Positions 10,319 to 21,559 are shown, counted from the stretch's first letter. The stretch: DNA of 64,000 nt from Bostrychus sinensis (GCA_020698575.1 CM036254.1:26006526-26070525); one strand, 5' to 3'. The notes: generated from the sequence alone by a model not told the origin. Made by a program: numbers and translations.

Positions 10319-11187
10319 CAGGCATACAATACACATGCATTAACAAGGCAATGGCTCAAATCCAAACCCAATCAACAACAATAAAACATGATGAATCCCA
10401 AATATTATTTCACAGCTATACTCATGTAACTTGTCAATGACACCCTCGGCTCAGCTGTAAATCCCCCCTTGCATAATATGGAAAGTGCAGTGTGAAAGTT
10501 CGAGCCATTAAATAGCAGTTGACTTCACACTATTTTATGCAGTCATTAACAGAAGCACACACACATCAAGTATATGGACAAACGCAGACTTTCATCTTTT
10601 AACGAAAATAACAAAGAGACCAGTGTTTCTTGCAAAGTTTTATCAGACTCCATCAGTTCATATGAGGCTGTTTGGTTTTGTGGAAGTTTGTGGTAAACTG
10701 ATATAAATGAGCATCTGACAGCATTTAAAATGGTGGTGGTTCTTTTTGGATGAGATGTAGCCCTGCAAAAAAGAATACATATTTAGTTGGGAAGATATGA
10801 TGCACCCACAAGTCACAATTCAATACGAAACAGAGCTAACATCAAAATAACAAAACACAAGTAAACTAAAACTTGATTGGAAAATACGCTCTGTGCCAAA
10901 CAAGTGCACCAAATTTTGCCATTATACCTTGTGGCAGCCAAGACACTGTTTTAAGATCGCATCATGATTCATTTTCATCTCTGCCAATTCAAAGCTTCAC
11001 TCTTTTGAACAGACTTTAAAGCAATTCACAGTGCATTATTACATCCCTAATTTTTTATGTTTAATTCTGCATTCAAAATGTTAATGTTGAGAAGATGGCA
11101 ATGGCAACAGACCAAGATAAGATAACCAAGCCTCCCTTTACCCAGACACTTTCCCCATCTGATTTAGGGAAATAATGAAGAAGAATG
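10319..11187. other. AT-rich spacer
   Basis: No recognised repeat or coding signal. Confidence 0.35.
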
Positions 11188-11410
11188 CATCCTTCATCCT
11201 GCATCTCCCATCCTACATCCCTCATCTCTCGTCCTACGTCGCTCATCCTGCATCCGTCATTCTTCATCCCACAAGCTGCTTCCCTCATCCTTCATTCCTC
11301 AACTCTCATCCTGCACCCCTTTTCTTACATCCTTCTTTTCTCCTTCTACTTCCCTCATCCTGTATCCTCCATCCTTCATCCCTCATCATCCCTCCATCTT
11401 ATCCCATCCA
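11188..11410. repeat. 7-bp minisatellite (CATCCTN)n
   Basis: Degenerate heptamers CATCCTT, CATCCTG, CATCTCC, CATCCTA and so on run almost without phase change for about 220 bp. The plus strand is pyrimidine-rich. Seven is not a multiple of three, so the three plus-strand frames read the same heptamer in turn and all stay open over most of the tract. The 118- and 78-codon frames here are by-products. Confidence 0.9.
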
Positions 11411-11689
11411 TTGTCCAATAAACGTTTCAATTTACCCTGTCGTTGTGGTGCAGTCCTTGCTAGTGAACCCTACAAGTATATTAAGAAGTAACCACAAACA
11501 TTCCTGCTGTGGATGTCACTGTGGTAGCTAATCTGCTCATGAGTTGTTGGTGAGTCTCAGTTGCTTGCATTATGACAACAGAAAGAGAAAAAACCTTGAG
11601 ATCTTAGAAAGTGTAGCTGGACCGTGAAGCTGGTGCCTCTCTCTGTGTCATGTTTACAGGCTGCATGGTCATGTGACTGCTTGTATGTC

Positions 11690-11840
11690 TTGTATAACTT
11701 CTTGTAAGTGATGTAACCTCAGCCCAGAGTGCACAGACAGCCCTATAGAGAAGATAACCTAATTGCAAATTGCATTAGGCTTTGACGTAATGCAGCCTAT
11801 ACTACGGTTCCAACTGTAATCAATTACTTGATTTTGTTAC
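11690..11840. promoter_or_regulatory. Short island with dense ATTA/AATT cores
   Basis: 'ACCTAATTGCAAATTGCATT', 'GACGTAATGCAGCC' and 'GTAATCAATTACTTGATTTT' lie within 130 bp, a cluster of homeodomain- and POU-like words in otherwise repeat-free sequence. Function is unproven. Confidence 0.25.
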
Positions 11841-12239
11841 AGGGATGTTTTTATCTGTCACAGAACGGGCTACTACTGCTGTTTCGAGTGGATGGCAGCT
11901 TTACAACGGCAGTGATTTTACAGGCATTCACAGTAGCGTTTTATGTACTGGCTGTTGGACTTGGTTCTGATTCAATATAGTGTAGTCAGGGGGTCTGTCT
12001 GGAGCAAGCCCCGGTTATTAATGATCCTGCTGGCCACTACGTGAACTACTTGGAAAGTAGAGGTAATCACATTGCATTAGTATTGGAAATAAAACAAATG
12101 TGTGTGTTATGTAAATGTTTATAAAATATGCATTAACCTCCAAAGTGACATAAGAAAAAGGGTCTGCCAGGTTGAGGTTTACATGTTGAGCTTGCCTTAT
12201 AATGATGTAAGTTCATGTAAGAAAAGTAAAACAAGGCTC
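11841..12239. other. Spacer
   Basis: Mixed composition. Nothing recognised. Confidence 0.3.
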
Positions 12240-12405
12240 CAGTGGTGGAGGAAGTACTCACCTTTTTTAAGTAAAAGTACAGATAAAGGAGACAAATGTA
12301 CTCAAGTAAAAGTACCACATGATTTCTACTTGAGCAAAAGTATTAAAGTACTCACACTCAAATACACTTGAAGTATTTCACACAAATGCAACAACTACTT
12401 AATGG
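12240..12405. repeat. AAGTACTCAAGTAAAAGTAC dispersed repeat
   Basis: 'AGTGGTGGAGGAAGTACTCA' followed by several AAGTAAAAGTAC / TACTCAAGTAAAAG words, the hallmark of a very common fish repeat. This copy has no (CTA)n tract. Confidence 0.7.
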
Positions 12406-12490
12406 GGTAAAAGTGAGGGATGGTGATTAATAGTTGTGCTGATTATACAAACAAAATGAAAATGATTACCTCTGGCATTATGTTTATATG

Positions 12491-12625
12491 GGGGGCATGG
12501 TGGCGGAGTGGTTAGTGCCTCCCAGGAAGGAGATGGTGGGTTTGATCTTCGGGCCTAGCCGACAAACTTCCCAAACTATCCCAAACTTTCAGTGGAGTTT
12601 GCATGTTCTCTTCAGGTGCTGTGTT
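12491..12625 (+). mobile_element. tRNA-headed SINE-like element, family S2
   Basis: 'GGCATGGTGGCGGAGTGG' (A-box-like) and 'GGTGGGTTTGATCTTCGG' (B-box-like) are followed by 'AGTGGAGTTTGCATGTTCTC', the signature body of this fish family. The downstream body is missing. A 81-codon frame crossing it is not a gene. Confidence 0.7.
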
Positions 12626-13115
12626 ACATTAATAGCAATGACAACAAGAACTTTATTCTTTCTTTCACACCCATGGAAGCCTTTGAGGGACATGTCTAAA
12701 AGGGCAGTCACTGAACCTACTAAAATTGTGTAGATTATATGTTCATTTTAGAAGAAGAAATCTTCCAAACCTTCATGCATAATTGCGTCCAAACGTAAAC
12801 ATAAATGTGCTTCTCTTATAGCAGTGCTCAGTTTGTCTGGACTGGGCAACTATAATCATTTGGCTCACTACAGCGGTTTAAGAGTTTTAGATTTAGATTT
12901 TCCCAATAGATAATCAAATGCAACAAGTGTTATTTCAAGCTAAACACTCTTCCAAAGATGTTGACAGCTGATGAATTAGCATTAAAAAAAACACCATTGT
13001 TAAAAGTTTGCAAAGCTTGGATCTCTAAACACTGCTCTACGTCTCTTTGTTGTTACTGTAGACGCTGGAGTTCTCTCCATTGAAAACAGTAGGTCAAACT
13101 GTTCACTGACCTGTT
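12626..13115. other. AT-rich spacer
   Basis: Nothing recognised. Confidence 0.3.
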
Positions 13116-13119
13116 CTGT

Positions 13120-13490
13120 GTGTTCACTGCTATTGTCCAGTCCCCCCTTTTTTTTTACCCCAAAACACTCCCCCCTTGCTCAGAACCTGACATGGTTGAC
13201 CTCGGTGTCAACCCCCTTCACCCCGCCCCGCGACCCCTTACCCAATCACCGGCGCTAATGCATTATGGGAAACGCAGTGAGAGCGGGAAGGGGAGGGGGC
13301 GACTCACATCCCCAATCAGTGATGTAAAGCAGAGCTATTGTCAGGGTGGCGGGCCGGGGGGGAAAACCCTGATTAATGCAACTGGGTGTTTGTTTGAGAG
13401 ATGAAAGGCCTGAAGAAGCTAGGGCTGGATGGAAACGGGTTTTGGAAGGGGGGGGTCGGAGTATAGGTTCTCGACGCGTTTCAGAGTCTG
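13120..13490. promoter_or_regulatory. GC-rich island (candidate cis-regulatory)
   Basis: About 370 bp of GC-rich, repeat-free sequence with ATTA cores set in GC context ('GGCGCTAATGCATTATGGG', 'CCCTGATTAATGCAAC') and CCAAT-type words. Open frames on both strands (94 and 93 codons) reflect low stop density. No domain. Confidence 0.33.
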
Positions 13491-13537
13491 TTCTATGTCC
13501 AGGGTAAGAGATGGAGAAATATTTCACAGCTGACAAG

Positions 13538-13548
13538 AGTGTGTGTGT

Positions 13549-13579
<31 letters not shown>

Positions 13580-13582
13580 GGG
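13538..13582. repeat. (GT)12 followed by (G)20
   Basis: A GT dinucleotide run joins a 20-base G homopolymer at 13563. The G tract could form a G-quadruplex and its length is likely unreliable. Confidence 0.95.
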
Positions 13583-13589
13583 CAGAAAC

Positions 13590-14232
13590 TGATGAAGTGT
13601 AGCTGGAGTGTGTTGGTGGCCTTGGAAATATGTTATGTAACGTTCTCTCAGGGGAACAAGAGGAGAGGGTCAGAGCGAGGAGGAGAGTCTGACAAGAAGG
13701 AGCAGAAGAATGTCAGGCGGGAAACTTTATCGCCCTGCTTCTTCTGTGAAATATGCCATGGATGAAAAGTACAATACATGCGGAGTGGAGGCTGGTTAAA
13801 ACAACAGCTTGAGTGCAGGTTGACATTTACGTGGTCAGTGAACTCTAAAGAAGTGATTTCTAGTCGCATGCGACCCTTGTTTCTTGTTCTGAAAGAGCTG
13901 TTAGGAAGAATTTAACACAGTCAGGTAGCCATTTCATCAAATCAAACTGAAAATGTCATGCCCAAAACACTGAAACCTTTAACTGATTCAAAGTGTGGTA
14001 TCTAAGTTTAGAAGTGGTAACTAGCTCTCAGTTGCATCAGTGTAAGGACAATTTTATCACTCAGAAAGTATTTTTAGTAAGGGTAACTGGCTAACTAAGC
14101 TAATATGTCCTTGGTTGTGTCAGCTTAGAGACTCTAAAATTTGCTTGTTGCAAGTTAGGTTTTCTTGATGTTAATTTGTATGGATGATGTTTTAGAAGGA
14201 AGAAGACTGAGCTGTTCTTGGCTTTGTGAGGG
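13590..14232. other. Spacer
   Basis: Mixed composition. The 84 (+) and 73 (-) codon frames overlap each other and show no domain. Confidence 0.3.
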
Positions 14233-14235
14233 TAA

Positions 14236-14957
14236 AGCTGGGGACACACTACATGATTTTCTCAGTCGTTACAGATTCTGAAAAGACTAGGAGCACACAC
14301 TAACCGACTGGTTTCAGCAAATTTAGTTCTGATGACTGAAAGACTGGGGCTCACACATTTAACGACTGCGCCTCACACACTACAAGATCTGTAACCGCAA
14401 CTGACGCCAACCAAATGCAGCAAACTCTGGCGGGGAACTCGCGAGAACTAAATGGTAAACAAACATGGACGATACCTGGGTCGCTGTTGCTGTTGTGTGC
14501 GTAGCTATCTGTTTGGAAAAAGGGAAAGAAAAAACGGCTATGTATCCAGTTTCGCTTGGATAGCGTTCAACTTTCTTCGGTGTTTGCCATGATTGTTTAT
14601 GTTTTCTTCTTCTTCAAATTTCCGCTTATATTTTCCCGCCACTTCCTGTTGCTTCGTCTGCGTCCTGACTCTATTTCCTGTATCCTATCAACTGTTTTTC
14701 ATTGGCCCCTGGACACCATGAATTCCCAGATGGATATGTAAACAGCCCACACTACAGGAGAGTGCGTCCAGAGTCGGCTTTAAAATTCAAACATGTTTGA
14801 TTGCTTGCGACTGACGTCAGGCCGGGTTTTTGCGGTGCACACACTTGCCGACTCGAGTGTTTGAACATCACACACTAACGGATTTCAGGGCTGACTGGTG
14901 ATTACGATTCCCTGCAACTAGTGTTGACTGGTAAGGACTCGCTGCAAATCATCTGCC
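14236..14957 (+). mobile_element. Harbinger-like non-autonomous element, copy 1
   Basis: Starts AGCTGGGGACACACTACATG after TAA. The same terminus ends copy 2 at 30280 in inverse orientation, next to TTA, which suits the 3-bp TWA target of PIF/Harbinger elements. Interior blocks about an action such as 'CACACACTAACGGATTTC' and 'GACTGGTGATTACG' have diverged counterparts in copy 2. A possible start codon at 14465 opens a short frame beginning MDDTWVAVAV, but no transposase follows. The right end is decayed. Confidence 0.55.
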
Positions 14958-14989
14958 CTTTAGCATTCAGTGATTTACATTTTGATCTG

Positions 14990-15120
14990 TCATAGCTTTT
15001 ATGCTGGATGCCCTTCCTGATGCAGCCCTCTGCATTTATCTAGGCTTGGGACTGGCACAATGAGTACAGTGGCTTGTGAATTTCTGTGGCTGGACTGAAA
15101 GCCTTAACTTTCATTGGAAA
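14990..15120 (-). mobile_element. RTE-like / LINE-tail fragment
   Basis: 'GGATGCCCTTCCTGATGCAG' and 'AGGCTTGGGACTGGCAC' are the reverse complement of the core at 253-417. Very similar to 44640-44735. Confidence 0.6.
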
Positions 15121-15470
15121 CGTGCTTTAGAAGGTTGATTGCATGTGGATAGAAGACCAAAGTACAGAGAAAGGGTTATGTTTACAACTCAAGCCTACTT
15201 GTGGACATAGCACCAGATTGCTGACTACTTCCATACTATATATATACTACTTTCTATGGAGCATTGTTCTTCTGTCACTGCCCCCTCCTGTTGGGTTTCC
15301 CTTTGATTCTCTTTGACTCCATCTGCACCATGTACAAGTACAGCGACCTACTTCTGTCCCAGTGCTCAGCATGTTTACATTATCTACTTCTCTCTGCTTC
15401 CTATTAACAGCCTCACACTCTGCTCTTGTATATGCATCTATCTCATTCACTTACTGTCAATGTCCAATTC
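15121..15470. other. Spacer
   Basis: Nothing recognised apart from a short TA run at 15238-15248. Confidence 0.3.
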
Positions 15471-15474
15471 TGTA

Positions 15475-16262
15475 GTAAAAGTTGTTACTGTTACTGCAAA
15501 ATAATATTATTCAAGTAGAAGTCAGCAAAGTCATTACTTGTGTAAAAGTAAACAAGTATTGTGTGTGAGGGTTACTAGAAAGTACTTATAGCTAATACCA
15601 ATTCTTAAACTACATCTACTATTACTTCATCTTGTGCTAATAACAGTATTACTACTACTGCTACTACTATATTACTATGGCCACACTACTACTACTATTG
15701 CTACAACTACTACTATTAGTGCTACAACTACTAATACTAAAACTGCTGCTGCTACCACTCATACCTCAGCTTGTTCTAATTCTGTTACTACCACTAGGCT
15801 CCTACTACTTTGTCACAATGGTCAATAAATACTTTAGAGTATTTACAAATGTACTGTGTAAACTACAGAATTTTCTATAAAATGTACTCAAGTAAAATGT
15901 TGTATGCATGCACTCCGAAAATAGATATTTTTAAAAATATGTTCTTTACTACTAACTAACACTACTACTTCAAGTACTACTACTCTGTTTCTACTACTAC
16001 TACAACTACCGCTACTACCCACTTTGCCACTGAGGTCAAAAAAACACATTTATTCATTTAGATATTTTACAAATGTATACTCAAAAATGTACTCAAGTAA
16101 AAATGTTTCTGAAAGTGTACTCAGAAAAGACATATTCTTCAAAAATGTTGTTACTACTACTACTACTACTACTATATGCTACATCTACTACTGCTGCTAC
16201 TACCCACTTGAAAAAATACCTTCACTCATTTAGAGAGTTCACATATTTACTTTAGTATGTAT
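15475..16262. repeat. Array of (CTA)n-bearing units, about three head-to-tail
   Basis: Each unit carries an AAGTA/TACTCAAGTAAAA block, a (CTA)n tract and a tail resembling 'CCCACTTTGCCACTGAGGTC' then 'TTCATTTAGATATTTTACAA'. The last two units start at about 15885 and 16088, so spacing is near 200 bp. The first is longer and more degenerate. The overlapping poly-Leu/Thr frames here are triplet-repeat artefacts. Confidence 0.65.
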
Positions 16263-16319
16263 AAAAAAATGTTTGTGTACTGTTCACTTTACACAATTTG
16301 TTCTCCATTTTTGGCCCTG

Positions 16320-16980
16320 CTTTTTTCATCAAACATCAACTCTACATCATGAATACAATATGGCAGCATTACATCAACAAACACACACTTCACCCAGGCC
16401 TTACTCTGTCCGCATGTATTAGCCGTCCCCTCTAAAGCCCATATGTGATACAGATTTGGCCTTCAGCTCGGCACATCCTGCCCAAAAAACTATTCCTCTT
16501 GCTCTCATGTGTGCGCCATTATGCAACATTTTTTAAAGATGTCATTGTTTTTTTAAAGGTTGCTATGAATATATGCATCAAACTCCAAGGGCCAGAGGGC
16601 TGTAGGGAGGGCGGTGTAGTGGTGGGGGTATAGGTGGGTGGATTATTTGGCTATGAGCAGTTAAACCGCAAAGCATTGTTCAAATCAAGTGTAGTTTGGT
16701 GTTGAGTAACGGTTTTTGGGGCGGTGTCACGCTGTTGAAAGATGTGTCAAGTCATGTATCATCTAGCAAAATGAGTCCAGCGTTGTCTGATAATAATGAA
16801 AGCCAATGATGTCATGATGGTTTGATTACATAAGGTTATAGTGTTTATGTCTTATTGGACTTCTTTCATAAATCTCTGGCATTTATTAAGTGTTTTTGCA
16901 TGCAAACCTTATGACTTAATGAAACTCAAAATGACCTAACAGCCATTCTGCGCTTCTCGACATGTGTTTACAATATGTTT
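16320..16980. promoter_or_regulatory. Repeat-free region, possible regulatory island
   Basis: No repeats recognised. Contains a G-rich stretch (16590-16640) and ATTA/octamer-like words such as 'ATATGCATCAAACTCC'. Weak evidence, composition only. Confidence 0.18.
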
Positions 16981-17330
16981 TCTCTTATGGTGATGACCTG
17001 CCACAGCAACACATTACACTTGAGTTTAAAAGTACTCACTGCCCTTGTGGCCTTTTGTGATTGTTGCATGTCATGACAAAGTACAATGATTGCTTAAATT
17101 TGCAGAAATTTTGCAATGTTTGGACCAAATTTCAAGGTTGTGCAGTGTCAGAATTACATTCAAGTCCAAAATAAATGGTTGGATTTTCAGAAAAAAACTG
17201 GAGTGACAGCCATTAGGGAATCAAAGCAGGATTTGGGGATTCTGCTTTTTTTTACTGTCCCAGCAACTATGGGCCTGTGGTGGGGTACAACCTGAAAAAA
17301 TATCCTGTTATTCACAGACTTGATAGACCC
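16981..17330. other. AT-rich spacer
   Basis: Nothing recognised. Confidence 0.3.
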
Positions 17331-17334
17331 AACC

Positions 17335-17395
17335 AACATTCTCTCACACATTCATTCACTATGGACAAATTAGATAACATGCAGACTCCACCTGT
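17335..17395 (-). mobile_element. S2 SINE-like body fragment
   Basis: 'ACACATTCATTCACTATGGA' followed by 'AACATGCAGACTCCACC' corresponds to the reversed S2 body with an internal deletion. Confidence 0.35.
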
Positions 17396-17479
17396 ACATT
17401 ATACCCAAATTGGCATTACCAATAAAACTATGACGATATACAAAGAACTGTGTATTGTATAGACAGACGTGTACTCCAG

Positions 17480-17935
17480 ATCTGTAATGAAATAAAAGTA
17501 CTGCTATTCCAAAAAGATTCATTTGGTCTTCAACAAAAGTTTATTATTACTGGTACAGTACTGGTCTGTTTTAAAGGAAATGTATATAATAAAATGTACT
17601 GCTACTTCATAATAATAATTACTTAAGTAGAAGTGAAAGTACTGAACCAGATTGTTACTTGAGTAGAGGTTTTAAAAAAGTATTCAGTGTAATGTTTACT
17701 TGCTGCCACTACAACTGCTGCTACTACCACTACTACTATTATTGCTACTACTGCTACCACTACTACTATGGTATTACCACTATTTCTATTATCACTACCC
17801 ACTTTGCGGTCAAACTTTGATTTTGAGGCTAAGGTCAGAAGCTAAAAATTGAAAATGTACCCAGAAAGAAGTGCATTTTCCTCATGAAATGTACTTAAGT
17901 GAAATACATATCTGTCTAGTCTTGTTACTTTACTC
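17480..17935. repeat. AAGTAC/(CTA)n dispersed repeat
   Basis: 'TACTTAAGTAGAAGTGAAAG', then an imperfect (CTA)n at about 17700-17800, then 'CACTACCCACTTTGCGGTCA'. The last block matches the tail of the unit ending at 16040, so this is a further dispersed copy of the 15.5-kb array unit. Confidence 0.65.
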
Positions 17936-18132
17936 ACTATAGCCTTGTTTCCACCAAAACTGTTTATACATGTCAGCGTTCAATGAAAAATAAGGGGTGG
18001 TGATCAAGTGGTGATCACATAACATAACCCAAGGCACTGAATTTTAGTGTGAGTAATGAATGAGTAATCTTAAAACCTTATGAAACACATGGCTACAGTT
18101 CATAATAATATAAAAAAATGAATTGGTCTTAG

Positions 18133-18305
18133 ATGACGCTTGCATTATTCATTCATTCCTCACAGCACCAAACACACAACCACACAAACACATTCCTACA
18201 GTCAAGCTGGGTCTTGCCTAAGGACACAGTGGCCATATGCAATGCTGGTAGTAGCAGGGGGATTGATCTGCCAACCTTCCAAGCTACTTCTGAGCTACTT
18301 GTTGC
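18133..18305 (-). mobile_element. tRNA-headed SINE, family S1
   Basis: The reverse complement gives a tRNA-like head (AGTAGCTCAGAAGTAGC), a B-box-like GGCAGATCAATCCCC and 'GTGTCCTTAGGCAAGACCC', the same order as other S1 copies. Confidence 0.55.
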
Positions 18306-18559
18306 CTCAAATCAACTTTACCACTATAGAGTGCACATCCAGTGTCAGACTATGAAGAGGCACACTGCTTTTTGAATCTACAGTTGTGTATGTGGAGGTG
18401 TTGGGGTGGACAGTGGAGATCCCCTCAAAGACCTGGGACCCCTAATCTCCTGATGAACGTGAAAGTGGAGGATAATAGGAGTTCTAGAGCCACACAAGAC
18501 AATCCTCTGCTCTGCTATTCCTCCGCTCCCCAGCAGTTGTTATTACAAAGAAGCTGAGT

Positions 18560-19080
18560 TCTGTAGTGGCACTTTGGTTCAGGCTGGCTTCATTAAAAGA
18601 GCGCACGGTGGTGAGAGAAGGGCTTTGAGCTGGCGGGACAGGGACGGGGGCGTGGGCTGGGGGGAGTACCGGGACCTCTTAAGCCCCATCAGAGTGTTTA
18701 TGCTGTCACAAGGGGAGTGGAGGGGAGGGGGGTGTACGCACTGCTCCGCGGCGCATAATTAATGGTCTCTGATAAGAGGTGGGGGCCGGACAATAGGAGT
18801 CTTTCAACAGGAACCCCGGGACATCATCCCCCAACCCCTCCCTCGCGGCCTGGACCCGTCCTGGACTGTCCAGCTTCAGGCTCATTGTGGGATGCTGTAA
18901 CTTCTGCCAGCTGGGCCAAAAAGAAAAAGAGAAAATGTGGAGAAGACTTTAGCGTAGCAGGGGACAGAGACACTCTAGTTATGGGACCGGTGTGGGCATA
19001 GGGAGTGAGCTGATGCTTGTCCCCAAACGGGATTAGGGCAAACAACACACGAGGAGTGGAGGCATACCACAGGGGCAACT
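18560..19080. promoter_or_regulatory. GC-rich island (candidate cis-regulatory)
   Basis: About 520 bp, very GC-rich in its centre. Contains 'GCGGCGCATAATTAATGG', GGACAATAGGAG (SOX-like) and 'GGGACATCATCCCCCAACCC'. The frames here overlap on both strands and lack domains. One of the better candidates for a conserved non-coding element, judged by composition and motif setting only. Confidence 0.35.
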
Positions 19081-19154
19081 GTCACTGAGGCTCACATAGG
19101 CCTGATATACCACAGCACTATACAATAGAGAGTATATGTGTGTATTTTGGACAT

Positions 19155-19291
19155 ATAAACAAATTAATACTTAAGTAGTGGTAAAAGGACAAAAAATATA
19201 AGTTGAATGTAAATTTACTCAAGAACAAATTATTTCAAAAAGTAGTTTTCTGCACTTGCACAGACAAATATACTACTACTGCTACTACTAT

Positions 19292-19338
<47 letters not shown>

Positions 19339-19346
19339 TACTACTA
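19155..19346. repeat. AAGTAC/(CTA)n dispersed repeat with long pure tract
   Basis: 'AATACTTAAGTAGTGGTAAA' and 'TTTACTCAAGAACAAATT' lead into (CTA)n at 19271-19346, the purest and longest CTA run in the window. Confidence 0.75.
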
Positions 19347-19394
19347 ATTACTATTCCCCACATTTCCATGAAACAAAGCTAAAATAAAAGTGTG

Positions 19395-19682
19395 TTTGAT
19401 AACAGTTTAGACTAGCGCACCACAATTAAGCAGTAATTAAGCATTAATAAATATGTAATTAACAACAATTTAATAAATAAAGAGTTTATAGCTCCTGAAT
19501 TACCACTGATTTACATGAACTTATTACTAAAGAATTAAACATTAATAACAACAACAACTCAATGGTGTTAATAGATGCTGCCTTGTAAATAATCAATGAA
19601 CTGGTTTACAACTTCTATAATAGTGCGTAGTCTAATAGTCTAATAGTGCGAGCTATTCTAAAATGTTACCACAAGTTTGAGT
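19395..19682 (+). repeat. AT-rich MITE, family M1 (copy B)
   Basis: 'AAGCATTAATAAATATGTAA' continuing 'TTAACAACAATTTAATAAAT' matches copy A. The right end is TATTCTAAAATGTTACCAC. No coding. Confidence 0.7.
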
Positions 19683-19689
19683 AAATGTC

Positions 19690-20139
19690 TTCAGAAAGTT
19701 AAATTGTTTTCCACAAAGTAAATTATTAGTATTAATTACTTCACCTCTAGTTTAAACATTTTGTCACTTATAATAATACATTAATATTCCCAAAAGCTTC
19801 ATGTCACACATTGCTTTGTCAATTTCATGATCCACCATGTCAACCTGTGTTATATATACACACATTACATATATTGTACATAACTTATACACCATTTGGC
19901 ATAGGTGTACCACAATTATTAAAGTAATGAACATATGCATACAATTTAGATCAATCAGAACAAGTCATGGCCCTAATGAGGAATGAACAAAAGTCTGTAA
20001 TAGGTCAATAATAATAATAATAGGTCTTATCCGAACATGTATAGAAAACTTCATGTAGCTTTTTTAACTTAGAAGAGTAACCTTGTTATATTCTATGGTT
20101 TAAAGTTGCATGATCACTAAGATAGGGTATTTAAAACCT
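19690..20139. other. AT-rich spacer
   Basis: Nothing recognised besides a short (AAT)n near 20010. Confidence 0.3.
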
Positions 20140-20332
20140 GTAGTCAAGTAAAAGTACTGTTACTTCAAAATAACCCCATAAACTTCTGATTGCATGCTAC
20201 CCCCGCACTTCATAACATATTTTCAGTGAAAGTAACAGTTTTCCCTCCATAATCTTCTTGAGTCAAAATAAAAGTATGCTGTATGAACTCAAAAAGTATA
20301 CCCCCCCCCCCCCCTCCTTAAAAAAAAAAAAA
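20140..20332. repeat. AAGTAC repeat fragment, (C)14 and (A)13
   Basis: 'GTAGTCAAGTAAAAGTACTG' belongs to the dispersed AAGTAC family. It is followed by C homopolymer 20301-20314 and A homopolymer 20320-20332. Confidence 0.6.
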
Positions 20333-20389
20333 GACCTGTTAAACTAGTTACATTCCCACATAATTATTTCAAACTGATTCATTCTCTCT

Positions 20390-20600
20390 CAGTACATCTT
20401 TCAAAGTTACATTTTCCAGTGACATTCTTTCAAGCTTCCTGTTCCCGTCACAAGGGGTCAGTGTTCCTGCGAGTACCTCCTGTTTGCAGCCTCTTGAGTG
20501 AGACCAAATGTGTGCCCTTTCACTACAGGCCAAGCCAATCACAGTGTCCCGGCATAAAGCCACTAGAGCCCCTTTTGTGTGTGCCCTAGCTTGTCTAATG
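20390..20600. promoter_or_regulatory. Short GC-richer island
   Basis: Repeat-free, with 'AAGCCAATCACAGTGTCCCG' (inverted CCAAT/PBX-like) and 'GTCTAATGATGTCCCG'. Weak candidate. Confidence 0.2.
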
Positions 20601-21187
20601 ATGTCCCGTTATATAACTCTTCTGTCTTTGTTGTTTTTTAGGGTTTAATAATGCCTTTGCACTTATAGCCTCACCAACACAACACAACTGAAGTGAATTT
20701 ATTAGGCTTCAGCTATTCAGTCTATCCCATATCACAGCAGCTGCATACTCTGGATTGTCCATAAGATTGTGTGGCAGCAGTGTAGCTTGAATGTTGATGC
20801 ATGCCGCGTGTTGGTAATAATAGCTTCCACCATTATAGCCTATGTTTAGAAAGGCCAAATTATGACATCCATGCCATTCTAATCTGCCCCTGCCCCTGAC
20901 ACATTCCCCTGATGCTGAAGCATGGAGCACTAAGTTTATCAAATTATATAGGTGTAAGCATGACTATGTTGTTTTGATTTTATCTTATGTAATGGCAGGT
21001 GTACCTGTATTTTTCCACAGTTACTGTTAAATGAATTGTTTCAGTCAAATGTATTTTAATGTCATTTTTCTGGGCACCATTTAAACCAAATATGGACTAC
21101 TGCAGGAATCTTTGTATAACAGCCATACCCATTCAATCAGCAAAAAAGTCTCTGTATGTGAAATGGGTTTGGAGCCCTCTCCCTTTA
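20601..21187. other. Spacer
   Basis: No repeat or gene recognised. The 77- and 75-codon minus frames have no domain. Confidence 0.3.
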
Positions 21188-21190
21188 CAA

Positions 21191-21300
21191 CAGGGGTGTC
21201 CAAACTATAATCCAACTTTATAAAATAGATGTCTCTCACCTCTACTCCTGTCAGACTGAGTTTGTATATATTCCTACAGCACTTATGTATGGAGTTATTT
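21191..21300 (+). mobile_element. hAT-like left end
   Basis: CAGGGGTGTCCAAACTATAA is the left terminus of a widespread fish hAT MITE, also seen at 42719 and 59630. The right end was not found, so the end coordinate is a guess. Confidence 0.4.
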
Positions 21301-21384
21301 CTAGACATATTTTTTGTGTGAAATGGACCTAGAATTAAGGTAGAAAAATGTCAATTAGTGGTTGATGGTGCCAAAACAATTTTA

Positions 21385-21552
21385 ATCTATGTGCCAGTCC
21401 CAAGCATGGGTACTGAGGTGTGCTTTAGGTCTTGCCTTACCAAAAAACAGTTTATTTGGTCTTCGGACATGTTTTAGGTTGATGGGGGAATCAAACGCTG
21501 GACCTTCTTGCTGTGAAGCAACAGCGTAAACCACTTTGCCACTGTGCTGCCA
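21385..21552 (-). mobile_element. S2 tRNA-headed SINE-like element
   Basis: The reverse complement begins GGCAGCACAGTGGCAAAGTG, has 'CACAGCAAGAAGGTCCAGCG' and a B-box-like GTTTGATTCCC, then 'CAACCTAAAACATG'. On the plus strand it abuts 'GTGCCAGTCCCAAGCATGG' (RTE-like) at its left. Confidence 0.6.
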
Positions 21553-21559
21553 AACAATT

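Noticed and set aside
14812..14819. TGACGTCA CRE
   Set aside because: Inside a Harbinger-like element, so probably transposon sequence rather than a host regulatory site.
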